Shown: positions 45,170 to 54,386, numbered from the stretch's first letter. The stretch is 64,000 nucleotides of DNA from Arachnia propionica (GCF_003932785.1 NZ_RQYT01000015.1:1-64000), one strand, 5' to 3'. The notes: a model not told the origin generated them from the letters alone. Program-made: numbers and translations.

Positions 45170-47824
45170 ATGAGCGATAAGCGCTACATCTACGACCTCT
45201 CGGAGGGTGACGCCACGATGCGGAACCTCCTCGGCGGCAAGGGCGCCGGGGTTGCCGAGATGTCCCGGATCGGGGTTCCGGTTCCTGACGCCTTCACCGT
45301 GACGACGACGGCGTGCGTCGAGACCATGAACCTCGGCGGTCAGTGGCCCGAGGGATTGGCCGAGGAGATCAACGCCGGTCTGAAGCGGCTGGAGGAACGG
45401 ACCGGACGCACACTCGGCGGCACCGAACGTCCGCTGCTCGTGTCGGTGCGTTCCGGCGCCGTCTACTCGATGCCCGGCATGATGGACACGATCCTCAACC
45501 TCGGCATCTCCGACGAGTCCGTGGCTGCGGTGGCCGCCGAATCCGGCAACGAGCGTTTCGCGTGGGACTGCTACCGCCGCTTCATCCAGATGTACGGCGA
45601 GGTCGTCGAGGGGGTGCCGCCCCACGCCTACGAGGACGCCCTGACCGAGCTCAAGCGCAACCGCGGGGTCGAACTCGACACCGACCTCAGCGCCGAGGAC
45701 CTCAAGGAACTCGTCGACACGTTCAAGGCCATCAGCAACGAGCACCTCGGCGGGGAGTGGACCACGGATCCCGTCGAGCAGCTTCACCGTGCGGTCAACG
45801 CGGTGTTCAAGTCGTGGCTGAATCCGCGCGCCGAGGTCTACCGGCGCGCCAACAACATCCCCGCCGATCTGGGTACCGCCGTGAACATCATGCAGATGGT
45901 CTTCGGCAACCGCGGCGACACCTCCGCCACGGGCGTGTGCTTCACCCGCAACCCGTCGACGGGTGACAAGGAGCTCTACGGCGAGTTCCTCGTCAATGCG
46001 CAGGGTGAGGACGTGGTGGCGGGCATCCGCACCCCACGCCCCCTGGCCGAGATGCGTGAGGTGCTCCCTGAGGCCTACGACCAGCTCATCGCCACGATGA
46101 AGCGGATGGAGGAGCACTACCGGGACATGCAGGACATGGAGTTCACCATCGAGAACGGACAGCTGTTCCTGCTCCAGACCCGCAACGGCAAGCGGACGGC
46201 GGCAGCGGCTCTGAAGGTGGCCTCCGACCTCGTCGACGAGGGTCTCATCACGAAGGAGGAGGCGCTGCTGCGCATCGAGCCCGCCCAGCTCGACCAACTG
46301 CTGCACCCGGCCATCGACCCCAAGCACGGCCGGAAGCCGATCGCCAAGGGGCTGCCCGCGTCGCCCGGCGCGGCCGTCGGTGAGGTCGTCTTCGACGCCG
46401 ACACCGCAGCCGAGCGGGGCGGCCGGGGTGAGCCCGTGGTGCTGGTGCGCTACGAGACGACCCCGGACGACATCCATGGCGTCATCGTCGCCCAGGGTGT
46501 CCTCACCGCCCATGGCGGCATGACCTCCCACGCGGCGGTCGTGGCCCGCGGCATGGGCAAGCCCTGCGTCGCCGGCGCCTCCGGCATCCACATCGACGTC
46601 AAGGCCCGGACCCTCACGGTCGGTGACCGCGTCATCGCGGAGGGGGAGGTCATCACCCTCGACGGCTCCACGGGGGACGTCTACGGCGAGGCCCTCGAAC
46701 TCATCCCGCCGCGCATCAACGAGGACTTCCAGCGTCTGGTGACCTGGGCCGACGAGGTGCGTCAGCTCGGTGTCCGGGCGAACGCGGACAACTTCGAGGA
46801 TGCCTCCAAGGCTCGAGAGCTGGGTGCCCAGGGCATCGGGCTGTGCCGCACGGAGCACATGTTCATGGCCCAGGATCGGCTGCCCGCGGTGCGTCGCATG
46901 ATCCTGGCCGAGACCCATGCCTCACGTACCGAGGCGCTGGCGGAGATCCTGCCGATGCAGCAGCAGGACTTCGAGGGCATCTTCACCGCGATGAAGGGGC
47001 TGCCCGTGACGGTGCGGCTGCTGGATCCGCCGTTGCACGAGTTCCTGCCGAACCTCGTCGAGCAGTCCCTGCTGGTGCAGAAGCTGGAACTCACCGACGG
47101 CGACCCGGCGGAACTCGAGGCGGCCCGTGGCACGTTGGCCCAGGTCAAGCGGCTCCACGAGCTCAACCCGATGCTCGGCACCCGCGGCTGCCGTCTGGCG
47201 ATGCTCTACCCGGAGATTCCGGACATGCAGGCCCGCGCCATCATCCGGGCGGCACTGGCCGTCCTGGAGCGCGAGGGCGAGACGGTCGGCGTGGAGATCA
47301 TGATCCCGCTGGTGGCCCTGTCGAAGGAGCTGGAGGTCCAGCGCGGCATCGTCGAGCGCGCGGTCAAGGAGGAGCTGGAGGCCGCGGGCAAGGACCTGCC
47401 CGTCACCATCGGCACGATGATCGAGCTGCCCCGGGCGGCGCTGGTGGCGGACCAGATCGCCGAGTACGCGGACTTCTTCAGCTTCGGTACGAACGACCTG
47501 ACCCAGACCGGTGTCGGCATCAGCCGTGACGACGCGGAGAACGGCTTCCTGACCCAGTACGTCATGGACCGGGTGCTGGAGCGCAACCCGTTCGAGTCCA
47601 TCGACGTGGACGGCGTGGGTCAGCTCGTCGAGATCGGCGTCACGAAGGGCCGGGCCGTGAAGCAGAATCTCAAGACGGGGGTCTGCGGCGAGCACGGTGG
47701 CGATCCGGACTCCATCGAGTTCTTCCAGTCGGTGGGCCTGGACTACGTCTCCTGCTCCCCGTACCGGGTCCCGATCGCCCGGTTCGCGGCGGCGAAGGCC
47801 GTGCTGAAGCAGCGCGAGGACTGA
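45170..47824 (+). CDS. ppdK: Pyruvate, phosphate dikinase
   Basis: 884 residues, normal length. It interconverts pyruvate, ATP and Pi with PEP, AMP and PPi. The nucleotide half starts LLGGKGAGVAEMSRIGVPVP and has SVRSGAVYSMPGMMDTILNL. The swivelling domain has GGMTSHAAVVARGMGKPCVAG with catalytic His454 and regulatory Thr452. The PEP half has SFGTNDLTQTGVGISRDD and the acid/base Cys in GVCGEHGGDP. Its regulator is encoded at 19543-20421. ATG 45170 has AAAGGAG about 10 nt upstream, and TAAGGT (45113-45118) is a likely -10 box. A strong terminator follows. Confidence 0.95.
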   Translation: MSDKRYIYDLSEGDATMRNLLGGKGAGVAEMSRIGVPVPDAFTVTTTACVETMNLGGQWPEGLAEEINAGLKRLEERTGRTLGGTERPLLVSVRSGAVYSMPGMMDTILNLGISDESVAAVAAESGNERFAWDCYRRFIQMYGEVVEGVPPHAYEDALTELKRNRGVELDTDLSAEDLKELVDTFKAISNEHLGGEWTTDPVEQLHRAVNAVFKSWLNPRAEVYRRANNIPADLGTAVNIMQMVFGNRGDTSATGVCFTRNPSTGDKELYGEFLVNAQGEDVVAGIRTPRPLAEMREVLPEAYDQLIATMKRMEEHYRDMQDMEFTIENGQLFLLQTRNGKRTAAAALKVASDLVDEGLITKEEALLRIEPAQLDQLLHPAIDPKHGRKPIAKGLPASPGAAVGEVVFDADTAAERGGRGEPVVLVRYETTPDDIHGVIVAQGVLTAHGGMTSHAAVVARGMGKPCVAGASGIHIDVKARTLTVGDRVIAEGEVITLDGSTGDVYGEALELIPPRINEDFQRLVTWADEVRQLGVRANADNFEDASKARELGAQGIGLCRTEHMFMAQDRLPAVRRMILAETHASRTEALAEILPMQQQDFEGIFTAMKGLPVTVRLLDPPLHEFLPNLVEQSLLVQKLELTDGDPAELEAARGTLAQVKRLHELNPMLGTRGCRLAMLYPEIPDMQARAIIRAALAVLEREGETVGVEIMIPLVALSKELEVQRGIVERAVKEELEAAGKDLPVTIGTMIELPRAALVADQIAEYADFFSFGTNDLTQTGVGISRDDAENGFLTQYVMDRVLERNPFESIDVDGVGQLVEIGVTKGRAVKQNLKTGVCGEHGGDPDSIEFFQSVGLDYVSCSPYRVPIARFAAAKAVLKQRED

Positions 47825-47833
47825 GGCCGGACG

Positions 47834-47871
47834 GGTGGTCGCGACATGCCCCCGGGTGTGTCGCGACCACC
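47834..47871 (+). terminator. Terminator after ppdK
   Basis: Perfect 13-pair stem GGTGGTCGCGACA/TGTCGCGACCACC with a 12-nt loop, 10 nt after the PPDK stop. The U run is poor. Confidence 0.8.
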
Positions 47872-47996
47872 GTCATCCCTGACCTGTGGTGGCTGCCGTG
47901 GTCGGGAGTTCATGCCGCCGTCCCACGGCCGAGCTGGGTGGGTTCCCACAGCGGGGCCTGCGCGGTCATGTTGCTCCAACGCGAAAGGTCCGAGAC

Positions 47997-50039
47997 TTGC
48001 TCAACTTTGTCGTGAGGTGTCTGTTGGTCGCGTCGTGGATCGTGGCCCTGGTTCTCTCCGCTCTCACCGTCGAGGGCCGCAGCAGTGGAACACCTCTCAC
48101 CAGCGATGCGGTCGTCGAGGTGACGGAGTGGCATGGGGAACAGCGGATCACCGAGCTACGGCGCGACCTGACAGCCCTCGCGGCGGCGGAGGGCGTCGTG
48201 ATCGGACAGGTCGAACCTGATGTCCGTGACAACCGCGGCTCCCGCATCATGTACCTCACAGGGCCGGGGGCCGAGGGGATCATCGCCGAACCACCCCGGG
48301 TGGATTTCGGCTCGGCCATGCGGACCAGTTTCGCCCCCATGGCCGAGATCGAGTTCCAGGACCCGGTGGGGGACTGGGTGGTTCTGGGCCGTCAGGACGC
48401 GGTGCCGGTGCTGGCCGAGGCGTTGCGGTCGAGGGGCGCCACGGTCGAGACGCGGCAGAACGAGCGGTGGCCGAGGCTCGAGGTGCCCGGAAATCTCGAG
48501 ATCGCGGTCGGTCTCATGATTGCCTCCTCGGCAGCGGCCCTGGTGCTCTCCCGCACCCGACGGGCAGCCATCTGTCGGCTCCATGGCGGCTCGGCGACCG
48601 GTTTCGCCGTGAAGGAGTTCGGCCCCCTCGGTGCGCTCTGGGTGGGCTCCGGGGTGCTCCTGCTGGCCGTGGGTGGCCTCTGGTTGTTGGCCACCCAGGG
48701 CGGCATCGGGCTGCTGGAGTGGGCGGCGCACAGTGCCAGCACGGGGATCTGGTTCCTGTGGTTCGCCGTTGTGGGGGCCATGGCCACGCTGGGAGCCGTG
48801 TGGCGCACCGATCTGGTCCGGGCGCTCAAGGGTGAGCTCCCCGCTCGGGGGATGATCGCCGCTTCGTGGGCGATGCGGCTGGGGGCCATCGTCCTGGCCC
48901 TTGCGGCGATCGGTCACTGCCTCTCCTTGGCGACAGCGGCAGCCAGCCGACAGCGGTCGCTGGAGGCGATGAGGTCGGTTCCCGGGGCGCATCTGATGTT
49001 CATCGGCGGCGCGCTCTACTCCAACGAGGCCCAGAACGCGATGGGAGCCGTCATGGGGCCCTGGCTGCAGGGGCAGGCGGAGTCCGGCCGGTTGCTCTTG
49101 GCCGCGCCCCGGGAAAGTCCCGTGGGTCAGTTGGTGTACGTCAACCGCCGATACCTGGCGAGCCATCCGCTCCAGCTGAGCGATGGCCGTGACGTGCGGG
49201 ACGTGGTCGGGGATGATGAGGTGGCGCTCCTCGTCCCGGAGGATCGGTGGGCCGAACGCGAGCTCATCGCCGCTGATGCTCGTGAGTCCATGGAGTTCGA
49301 GGTGGGGATGGGGGCCGATGTTCCCACGGTGGTGCTCATGACCCCGGCCCGGCAGCGCCTCCCTCTCTTCGGTATTCCGGATGAGACCGCTGGTTGGTCG
49401 AGTCATTCCGCCGGCCTGGAGAGCACGTGGGTGGAGGAGCCGATCGTCCTCGTTGTTCCCAATGGCGGGTTCAATGCCTACGTCTCTGCCGCCGGCGAGG
49501 GCAGGGTGTTGTTCTTCGACGCCGAGGCGCTCATCCAGGAGATCGAGGCAGACCCCGTGCTGGCCGGTTACGTGACCAGCCTCACTCCCGTGGAGGTCCG
49601 GGCGTCGCGCCATGCGGCGGAGGCTCTCATCGCGTTCAGGATGGCCGCCCTGGAGGCGGGTATCGCCGGAGTGATCGCGCTCATGGCCGGGGCGTCCCTG
49701 GCGGTGTCCTACAGCGGGCTTCGCGGGCCATCGATCCTCGTGCGGCACCTGCATGGTCGCCATGCGCTCGGCTCCTATCGATGGCTGCTGCTCGCCGAGG
49801 TGGCCCTGGCCCTCGGAGCGCTGAGCTGGCTCCCGTGGCAGGTCATGCAACGGCGTGCCCATTTCGAGGCCTTGGTGGCGGCGACGGAGGGTGGCATCGG
49901 GCTCGGTCCGCCACCTGAACTGCGGGTGGCGGACCTCCTACCGGGAGCACTGGTGGTCCTGGTCGTCTCCGGGGGACTGGTCATGATGTTGTTCTGGGTG
50001 CATCGACGAATCATCAGGAAGGGAGTCAGTGAGGCGTGA
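47997..50039 (+). CDS. Bacteriocin-associated (lactococcin 972-type) ABC permease
   Basis: 680-residue membrane protein. One segment at the start (LLVASWIVALVLSALTV), a large extracellular part, four central segments, a second extracellular part and three more at the end (ALEAGIAGVIALMAGASLAV; LLAEVALALGALSWLPW; LVVLVVSGGLVMMLFWV). This layout is that of the bacteriocin-associated integral membrane family related to FtsX/MacB, also thought to give immunity. The start is uncertain: TTG 47997 has AAAGG upstream and precedes the first helix; the open frame reaches back to 47886 but that part overlaps the terminator area. The ATPase partner follows directly. Confidence 0.65.
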   Translation: MLNFVVRCLLVASWIVALVLSALTVEGRSSGTPLTSDAVVEVTEWHGEQRITELRRDLTALAAAEGVVIGQVEPDVRDNRGSRIMYLTGPGAEGIIAEPPRVDFGSAMRTSFAPMAEIEFQDPVGDWVVLGRQDAVPVLAEALRSRGATVETRQNERWPRLEVPGNLEIAVGLMIASSAAALVLSRTRRAAICRLHGGSATGFAVKEFGPLGALWVGSGVLLLAVGGLWLLATQGGIGLLEWAAHSASTGIWFLWFAVVGAMATLGAVWRTDLVRALKGELPARGMIAASWAMRLGAIVLALAAIGHCLSLATAAASRQRSLEAMRSVPGAHLMFIGGALYSNEAQNAMGAVMGPWLQGQAESGRLLLAAPRESPVGQLVYVNRRYLASHPLQLSDGRDVRDVVGDDEVALLVPEDRWAERELIAADARESMEFEVGMGADVPTVVLMTPARQRLPLFGIPDETAGWSSHSAGLESTWVEEPIVLVVPNGGFNAYVSAAGEGRVLFFDAEALIQEIEADPVLAGYVTSLTPVEVRASRHAAEALIAFRMAALEAGIAGVIALMAGASLAVSYSGLRGPSILVRHLHGRHALGSYRWLLLAEVALALGALSWLPWQVMQRRAHFEALVAATEGGIGLGPPPELRVADLLPGALVVLVVSGGLVMMLFWVHRRIIRKGVSEA

Positions 50040-50668
50040 TGTTGGCGATCCAGGGACTGAAGAAGTCCTTCGGTGAGCGGGTGTTGTGGCGTGACCTCGC
50101 ACTGGAGGTGGAGCGGGGCACCATGACCGCCCTGACCGGGGTCAGTGGTGCGGGCAAGAGCACGCTGCTCAACTGCATCGGGTTGCTGGAGACACCGGAT
50201 GAGGGGTCCATTCGTTTCGACGGGAAGGACATCCTCGGCCTGTCCGGGGCAGCGGTGCGCCGGTTCCGCAGGGACACCCTGGGGTACCTGTTCCAGAACT
50301 ACGCCCTGGTGGAGGACGCCACGGTGCTGGAGAACCTGGAGGTGGCCCTGGGGCGTCGCCGCGCCAAGGAGAACCTCGCCGACCTCATGGCCCAGGTGGG
50401 ATTGACCGGTCACGAGCACAGCAGGGTCGCCACCCTGTCCGGAGGTGAACAGCAACGGGTGGCTCTCGCCAGGGTGATCGGGAAGCAGGCCGACCTCATC
50501 CTGGCTGACGAGCCCACCGGGGCCCTGGACGAGGAGAACTCCGAGGCCGTGGTCGGGCACCTGAGGCGTCTTGCCGACGGCGGGGCGACGGTGGTCATCG
50601 CCACCCACGACCCGGGTGTCCGGGACTCCTGCGACCAGGTGGTGCACTTGGACATGAACATCCCCTGA
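50039..50668 (+). CDS. ABC transporter ATPase, lactococcin 972 export group
   Basis: 209 residues. Walker A GVSGAGKSTLL, the group-specific LGYLFQNYALVEDATVLENL, signature LSGGEQQRVALAR, Walker B LILADEPTGALDEEN and the switch His in IATHDP. The short length and the phrase FQNYALVED place it in the putative bacteriocin-export group of the MacB/LolD-like ATPases. The ATG overlaps the permease stop by one nucleotide; a GTG one codon earlier (50036) is also possible. A palindromic repeat begins right after the stop. Confidence 0.82.
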   Translation: MLAIQGLKKSFGERVLWRDLALEVERGTMTALTGVSGAGKSTLLNCIGLLETPDEGSIRFDGKDILGLSGAAVRRFRRDTLGYLFQNYALVEDATVLENLEVALGRRRAKENLADLMAQVGLTGHEHSRVATLSGGEQQRVALARVIGKQADLILADEPTGALDEENSEAVVGHLRRLADGGATVVIATHDPGVRDSCDQVVHLDMNIP

Positions 50669-50826
50669 GAGGGTGCGCGGATAGGGGGATCGTGACGAGG
50701 ACCGGCACGGTGGCTTCCGGGCAAGGCGGACGACGAGGAGCGCACTGGATCGTGGCAGTCGAGGAGGTCCGCTGCCAGGGGGTCACCGGGGCGACTGCAG
50801 TGGATGCGCCTGTCCGCGCGCCCTCT
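50668..50826. repeat. Dispersed palindromic repeat, long copy
   Basis: Ends AGAGGGTGCGCGGA and TCCGCGCGCCCTCT pair over 14 positions with one G-U. Compared with the copy at 7296-7358, about 95 nt are inserted after the left end; the right 50 nt are nearly identical. It lies between the ABC ATPase and the convergent toxin-like gene and may terminate both. Confidence 0.6.
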
Positions 50827-50829
50827 TGC

Positions 50830-51111
50830 TCAGAGAAGGTTGGTCTGGCTGACGGCGTGGATTTTCGCGGTTTCTGTGGTGACCTCGCTCCACAGGATGA
50901 GCCAGCTCTGGCCTTGGTCGGTGACGCGGATTGCCCAGACAAAGCCATGGGTCAGAATCGGTGCATCGAGACGGTGCCGTCGGGCTCGGACGTCCCCATC
51001 AGCGATCCAGCCCACGGCTTCATCGATCTTCTCCAGCAGGTTCTCACGACCCTGCTCCCAGAGCTGGTCAAGAATGGCAGCGGCTGACTCGTCCTCGATG
51101 ACCTCAAACAT
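50830..51111 (-). CDS. Small protein, probable RelE/HigB-like toxin
   Basis: 93 residues. It reads FEVIEDESAAAILDQLWEQG, a helical start, then RRHRLDAPILTHGFVWAIRV and SWLILWSEVTTETAKIHAV, an alternation of strands like the RelE/ParE fold. No firm family motif is visible, so the assignment is inference from size, fold pattern and its place one nucleotide after an AbrB-like gene. ATG 51111 follows the upstream TGA (TGACATG). Confidence 0.5.
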   Translation of the reverse strand: MFEVIEDESAAAILDQLWEQGRENLLEKIDEAVGWIADGDVRARRHRLDAPILTHGFVWAIRVTDQGQSWLILWSEVTTETAKIHAVSQTNLL

Positions 51112-51112
51112 G

Positions 51113-51337
51113 TCAAGAACGTTTCCTGTACTTCCGACCTTCGGTCGGGCGAGCCATCGAGGCGTTGACCTGGTCAATCAGGCCGGGAGTCTGCAGTGCT
51201 GCGATCTCGATCTCGGTGAGCACCCGTGCTGGTTCCAGCAGCAGGGCGCCACCGTCCAGCTCGGTGACCTTGAAGGTCTGTTCCTTCGGGCCCAGTGTTG
51301 CTCTCCCCCTGGCGTCGGTGACCAGTACAGCACTCAT
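51113..51337 (-). CDS. Small protein, probable AbrB-like antitoxin
   Basis: 74 residues. The start MSAVLVTDARGRATLG resembles the swapped-hairpin DNA-binding fold of AbrB/SpoVT-type antitoxins; the end is basic (EGRKYRKRS). It precedes a RelE-like gene with 1 nt between, a typical antitoxin-toxin order. ATG 51337 lies 7 nt after TACCCT (51345-51350), so the transcript is probably leaderless. A longer frame starting at 51358 would begin inside that box. Confidence 0.5.
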   Translation of the reverse strand: MSAVLVTDARGRATLGPKEQTFKVTELDGGALLLEPARVLTEIEIAALQTPGLIDQVNASMARPTEGRKYRKRS

Positions 51338-51344
51338 GCCCTCA

Positions 51345-51350
51345 AGGGTA
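51345..51350 (-). promoter_or_regulatory. Leaderless-type -10 box of the toxin-antitoxin-like pair
   Basis: TACCCT on the minus strand with a 7-nt spacer to ATG 51337. Confidence 0.45.
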
Positions 51351-51382
51351 TCACCCACAGCCCTGTGAGCTCCCGGGGCTTC

Positions 51383-52063
51383 TCAGACCGTCCAGGCCTC
51401 CAGTTGGTGGCTGCGCTCCCAGAACAGCTCCTCGTAGCGGGTCGCGTCGACGAAGGCGGTCATCATCTGCTCGCGGGTCAGCTCGTCGGCGGCCTCCGCC
51501 GCCTCGTCGAGGAGTTCGATGGCCGTGGCCGTGGTGGCCTGGAAGGCCGGATCCGCATAGGCCGCCACCCAGGTCCCGTACGGGTGGTCCTTCACCGAGG
51601 CGGCCTTCTCGGCCAGGTCCAGTCCCACCTGCGCGTAGACCCAGTAGCAGGGCAGCACCGCCGCCACCCCGACCGGGTAGGGCTCATAGGCGACGTTGGT
51701 CTGGATGAAGTTGACGTAGCCCCTCGTGGTGGGGGAGGCGGCCTCGGCGTGCGGGGCGTCCTTGAGCAGCGGGTCGTTGAGGAGCGCGTCGTGCATCATC
51801 ACCTCACCCGCGACGGCCTCCCCGGCGCTCTGTGCCCAGAAGGCCCGGGCCCGGGCGTGTGGGGCGCGGGCCGCCAACTGCGCCAGGGCCCGGGAGTAGC
51901 CGCGCAGGTAGAAGTCGTCCTGGACGATGTACTCGACGAAGCGGTGCCCCGCCAGGCTGCCGTCGGCCAGCTCCACCAGCAGCGGCAGCCGATCGATCCG
52001 CTCCCTGATGGGGGCGATGCGCTCCCAGGCCGCGGCCGAGAACTCACGGGTCGTCCAGTTCAT
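51383..52063 (-). CDS. tenA: TenA-family aminopyrimidine aminohydrolase (thiaminase II)
   Basis: 226 residues, all-helical TenA fold. The conserved DDFYLRGYSRALAQLA, the AYEPYPVGVAAVLPCYWVY segment with the catalytic Cys, and EELFWERSHQLEAW near the end match. It releases hydroxymethylpyrimidine from degraded thiamine so it can be salvaged. It is the last gene of the operon; its ATG overlaps the thiD stop by 4 nt, with AAGGAG upstream. Confidence 0.92.
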   Translation of the reverse strand: MNWTTREFSAAAWERIAPIRERIDRLPLLVELADGSLAGHRFVEYIVQDDFYLRGYSRALAQLAARAPHARARAFWAQSAGEAVAGEVMMHDALLNDPLLKDAPHAEAASPTTRGYVNFIQTNVAYEPYPVGVAAVLPCYWVYAQVGLDLAEKAASVKDHPYGTWVAAYADPAFQATTATAIELLDEAAEAADELTREQMMTAFVDATRYEELFWERSHQLEAWTV

Positions 52064-52884
52064 GATGCTCCTTCGACGAGATGGTTGACCGGCCCGTGGC
52101 CGGAGTCCGGGGTGCGGGACAACCGCCAGGTGGCTCCGGCGACGATGGCCCGGTGCAGGTAGTCCCGGGCCCGCTCCACCGTCGCCACGTCCAGGACCCC
52201 GGAGCGGGCGACGCAGGCCGCCACCGCTGAACTCAGCGTGCAACCCGTGCCATGCGTGTTCCGGGTGTGGATGCGGGGACTCGTCAGCCGGATCGTGTCC
52301 TCGGGGGTGACGAGGAGGTCGGTGAGCTCGTCACCGTCGAGATGCCCGCCCTTCGCGAGCACCGCCCGCGCTCCGGCTTGAACCAGCCGCTGCGCCTGGT
52401 CGGCCAGCTCATCGGAGGAGGTCGCGGGGGCCTCGTCGAGCAGGACCGCGGTTTCCGGGACGTTCGGGGTGATGACATCGGCCAGGGGCATCAGCCGGGT
52501 ACGCATCACCTCGACGGCGTCCTCGGCCAGCAGGGCGTCGCCGGAGGTCGCCACCATGACCGGGTCGAGCACGATGGTGCCGAAGTCCTTCCGGCGGGAC
52601 GCGAGGAGGTCGGCCACGGCGCCCGCGACCCCCGCGTTGGTGAGCATCCCGAGCTTCGTGGCGTCGACGGCGATGTCATCGACGACCGCCGTCACCTGGT
52701 CGACCACGAAACCCGGGTCGAGCGCCTGGGCGGCCCGCACCCCCTGGGTGTTCTGCACCGTCAGACCGGCGATCGCCGCGCAGCCGTAGACCCCGAGGGC
52801 GGAGAAGGTCTTCAGATCCGCCTGGATCCCGGCGCCTCCGCTGGGGTCCGAGCCGGCGATGGACAGGGCGACCGGGGGTTTCAT
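52060..52884 (-). CDS. thiD: Hydroxymethylpyrimidine/phosphomethylpyrimidine kinase
   Basis: 274 residues of the ribokinase family. [20 protein letters not shown] at the start, [14 protein letters not shown] in the middle and [15 protein letters not shown] with the catalytic Asp/Gly-Thr-Gly region replaced by HGTGC are typical of ThiD. It phosphorylates HMP twice to HMP-PP for thiamine synthesis. The ATG overlaps the thiE stop and its stop overlaps tenA. Confidence 0.93.
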   Translation of the reverse strand: MKPPVALSIAGSDPSGGAGIQADLKTFSALGVYGCAAIAGLTVQNTQGVRAAQALDPGFVVDQVTAVVDDIAVDATKLGMLTNAGVAGAVADLLASRRKDFGTIVLDPVMVATSGDALLAEDAVEVMRTRLMPLADVITPNVPETAVLLDEAPATSSDELADQAQRLVQAGARAVLAKGGHLDGDELTDLLVTPEDTIRLTSPRIHTRNTHGTGCTLSSAVAACVARSGVLDVATVERARDYLHRAIVAGATWRLSRTPDSGHGPVNHLVEGAS

Positions 52885-53531
52885 GGTTTCCTCCAGAGGG
52901 TGATGAGCTCGTCGGCGGCCAGGCGTGGATCGGGGGCGGCGGCGATGGCGGAGACCACGCAGATCCCGTCCACCCCCGCCTTGATGAGTGCGGCTGCATT
53001 TCCGGCGTTGATGCCGCCGATGGCGACGACGCGCAGCCCCTCCGGGCGGAGCCTCAGGAGTTCCTCCACACCGGTCAGGCCGAGGGGCGGGGCGGTGTCC
53101 GTCTTCGTCGCGGTCTCCCACACCGGGCTGAGGCCCACCACGTCGGCGAGTCCCTCCCGGGCGACGGCCAGCATCTCCTCCCGCGAACTGACGGAGATTC
53201 CGAGCAGCCGCTCAGGGCCGATGGCCGCCCGGGCCGCGCGGGCCGTGGCGTCACCCTGACCGATGTGCAGGTGGGTGCCCAGCTCGGCGGCGACCTCGAC
53301 CCGGTCGTTGACGAACAACTCGGCCCCGGAGGCCCCGGCGGCGACGGCCCTCTCGATGGCCCGCTGACATGCGAGCACTCCGGCGCGGAACTCCTCGTGT
53401 GTGGCGTGCTTGTCCCGGAACTGCACCACACCGGCACCGCCCAGAACCGCCTGCTCCACCGTGGCGGCCACGTTGTCCCTTCCCCCGGCGAGTTCCGGGT
53501 CGGTCACGTAGTACAGCCGCCAGTCGGTCAC
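52881..53531 (-). CDS. thiE: Thiamine phosphate synthase
   Basis: 216 residues, TIM barrel. [46 protein letters not shown] and [19 protein letters not shown] carry the conserved phosphate- and pyrophosphate-binding residues. It joins HMP-PP and thiazole phosphate. GTG 53531 overlaps the thiM stop (GTGA). Confidence 0.93.
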   Translation of the reverse strand: MTDWRLYYVTDPELAGGRDNVAATVEQAVLGGAGVVQFRDKHATHEEFRAGVLACQRAIERAVAAGASGAELFVNDRVEVAAELGTHLHIGQGDATARAARAAIGPERLLGISVSSREEMLAVAREGLADVVGLSPVWETATKTDTAPPLGLTGVEELLRLRPEGLRVVAIGGINAGNAAALIKAGVDGICVVSAIAAAPDPRLAADELITLWRKP

Positions 53532-54319
53532 GCCCGGTCCTCCACCTCGACGAGGCGAACCACTTCGTCCGGGGTCAGCGTGTACAGGGCGTCCCGCCAG
53601 GCGACCTCGAAGCTCGCGGGCCCCTTCGCGTCGCGCCCGGCGACGAGGCCAGCGGCGGCGAACAGGGCGTGGGCCGCGACGACGGCGTCGTGGGGTCGGT
53701 CGGGACTGGCCCCCAGAGCGGCAGCCACCGTCGCCCCGAGGGAGCAGCCGGTGCCGATCACCAGCGGCATGAGGGCGTGGCCGCCGCGGATCCGAGTGAC
53801 CCGCCCCTGCGAGACGACGAGGTCCACCTCCCCGGAGATGGCGACCACCGTCCCGTGCTCGGTGGCGAGGGAGGAGGCGGCGTCGAGGGCGGCCTCGACG
53901 GGGTCAGTGGCGTCGACGCCCCGTCCCCCCGCGCTGGCCCCGGCGAGTCCGAGGATCTCGGAGGAGTTGCCGCGGATGCAGGCGGGGGAGTGGGTCAGCA
54001 GGCCGCGGGCCAGTGCGGTGCGCACGGGCAGGGCGCCGACCGCGACGGGGTCGAGGACCCACGGCCTCCCGGCCGCGCTCGCGGCCGCGGCGGCGCGTCG
54101 TTGGGCCCGGTGCTGTTCGGTGGAGCCGTTGCCCACGTTGATGAGGACCGCGGAGGCGATGCCGGCGAAGATCTCGGCCTCCTCGGGAAGGTCGATCATG
54201 GCGGGTGCCGCCCCGATCGCGAGCAGGACGTTGGCCGTGATCTGTGGCACCACCGTGTTGGTGAGGCAGTGGACCAGGGGCGCGGTGGCGCGCAGATTCT
54301 CGAGGATGGTGGCGACCAT
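53528..54319 (-). CDS. thiM: Hydroxyethylthiazole kinase
   Basis: 263 residues. VHCLTNTVVPQITANVLLAIGAAPAM at the start (shown in part: HCLTNTVVPQITANVLL), WVLDPVAVGALPVRTAL and VIGTGCSLGATVAAALGA near the end match ThiM. It phosphorylates recovered thiazole. It is first in a salvage operon whose message starts with a compact TPP riboswitch. ATG 54319 has AAGGGAG upstream; this ribosome site overlaps the riboswitch P1 strand. Confidence 0.93.
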   Translation of the reverse strand: MVATILENLRATAPLVHCLTNTVVPQITANVLLAIGAAPAMIDLPEEAEIFAGIASAVLINVGNGSTEQHRAQRRAAAAASAAGRPWVLDPVAVGALPVRTALARGLLTHSPACIRGNSSEILGLAGASAGGRGVDATDPVEAALDAASSLATEHGTVVAISGEVDLVVSQGRVTRIRGGHALMPLVIGTGCSLGATVAAALGASPDRPHDAVVAAHALFAAAGLVAGRDAKGPASFEVAWRDALYTLTPDEVVRLVEVEDRA

Positions 54320-54321
54320 GT

Positions 54322-54386
54322 GACTCCCTTGCTTCTCCAGGTTCAACGGGTGTGTTCTCAGCCCCCTCGGGGCACCCCGGCGAGTC
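54322..54386 (-). promoter_or_regulatory. Compact TPP riboswitch of thiMED-tenA
   Basis: On the minus strand: GACTC (P1), CGGGGTGCC, GGCTGAGAACACACCC, TTGAACCTG, then a shortened helix and CAAGGGAGTC closing P1. The P4/P5 arm is very short compared with the copy at 26083. The closing strand GGGAGTC contains the thiM ribosome site, so ligand binding should hide it. Confidence 0.85.

Noticed and set aside
45053-46918. 621-residue open frame antisense to ppdK
   Set aside because: Shadow of ppdK, with no recognisable domain or ribosome site.
47886-47996. Upstream extension of the bacteriocin-associated permease or a small bacteriocin gene
   Set aside because: The extra residues precede the natural first membrane segment and lie by the ppdK terminator; no signal-peptide-bearing short ORF is present.
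50692-51087. 131-residue plus-strand frame across the repeat and toxin-like gene
   Set aside because: It overlaps the palindromic repeat and runs antisense to the toxin-like gene; no ribosome site or family likeness.
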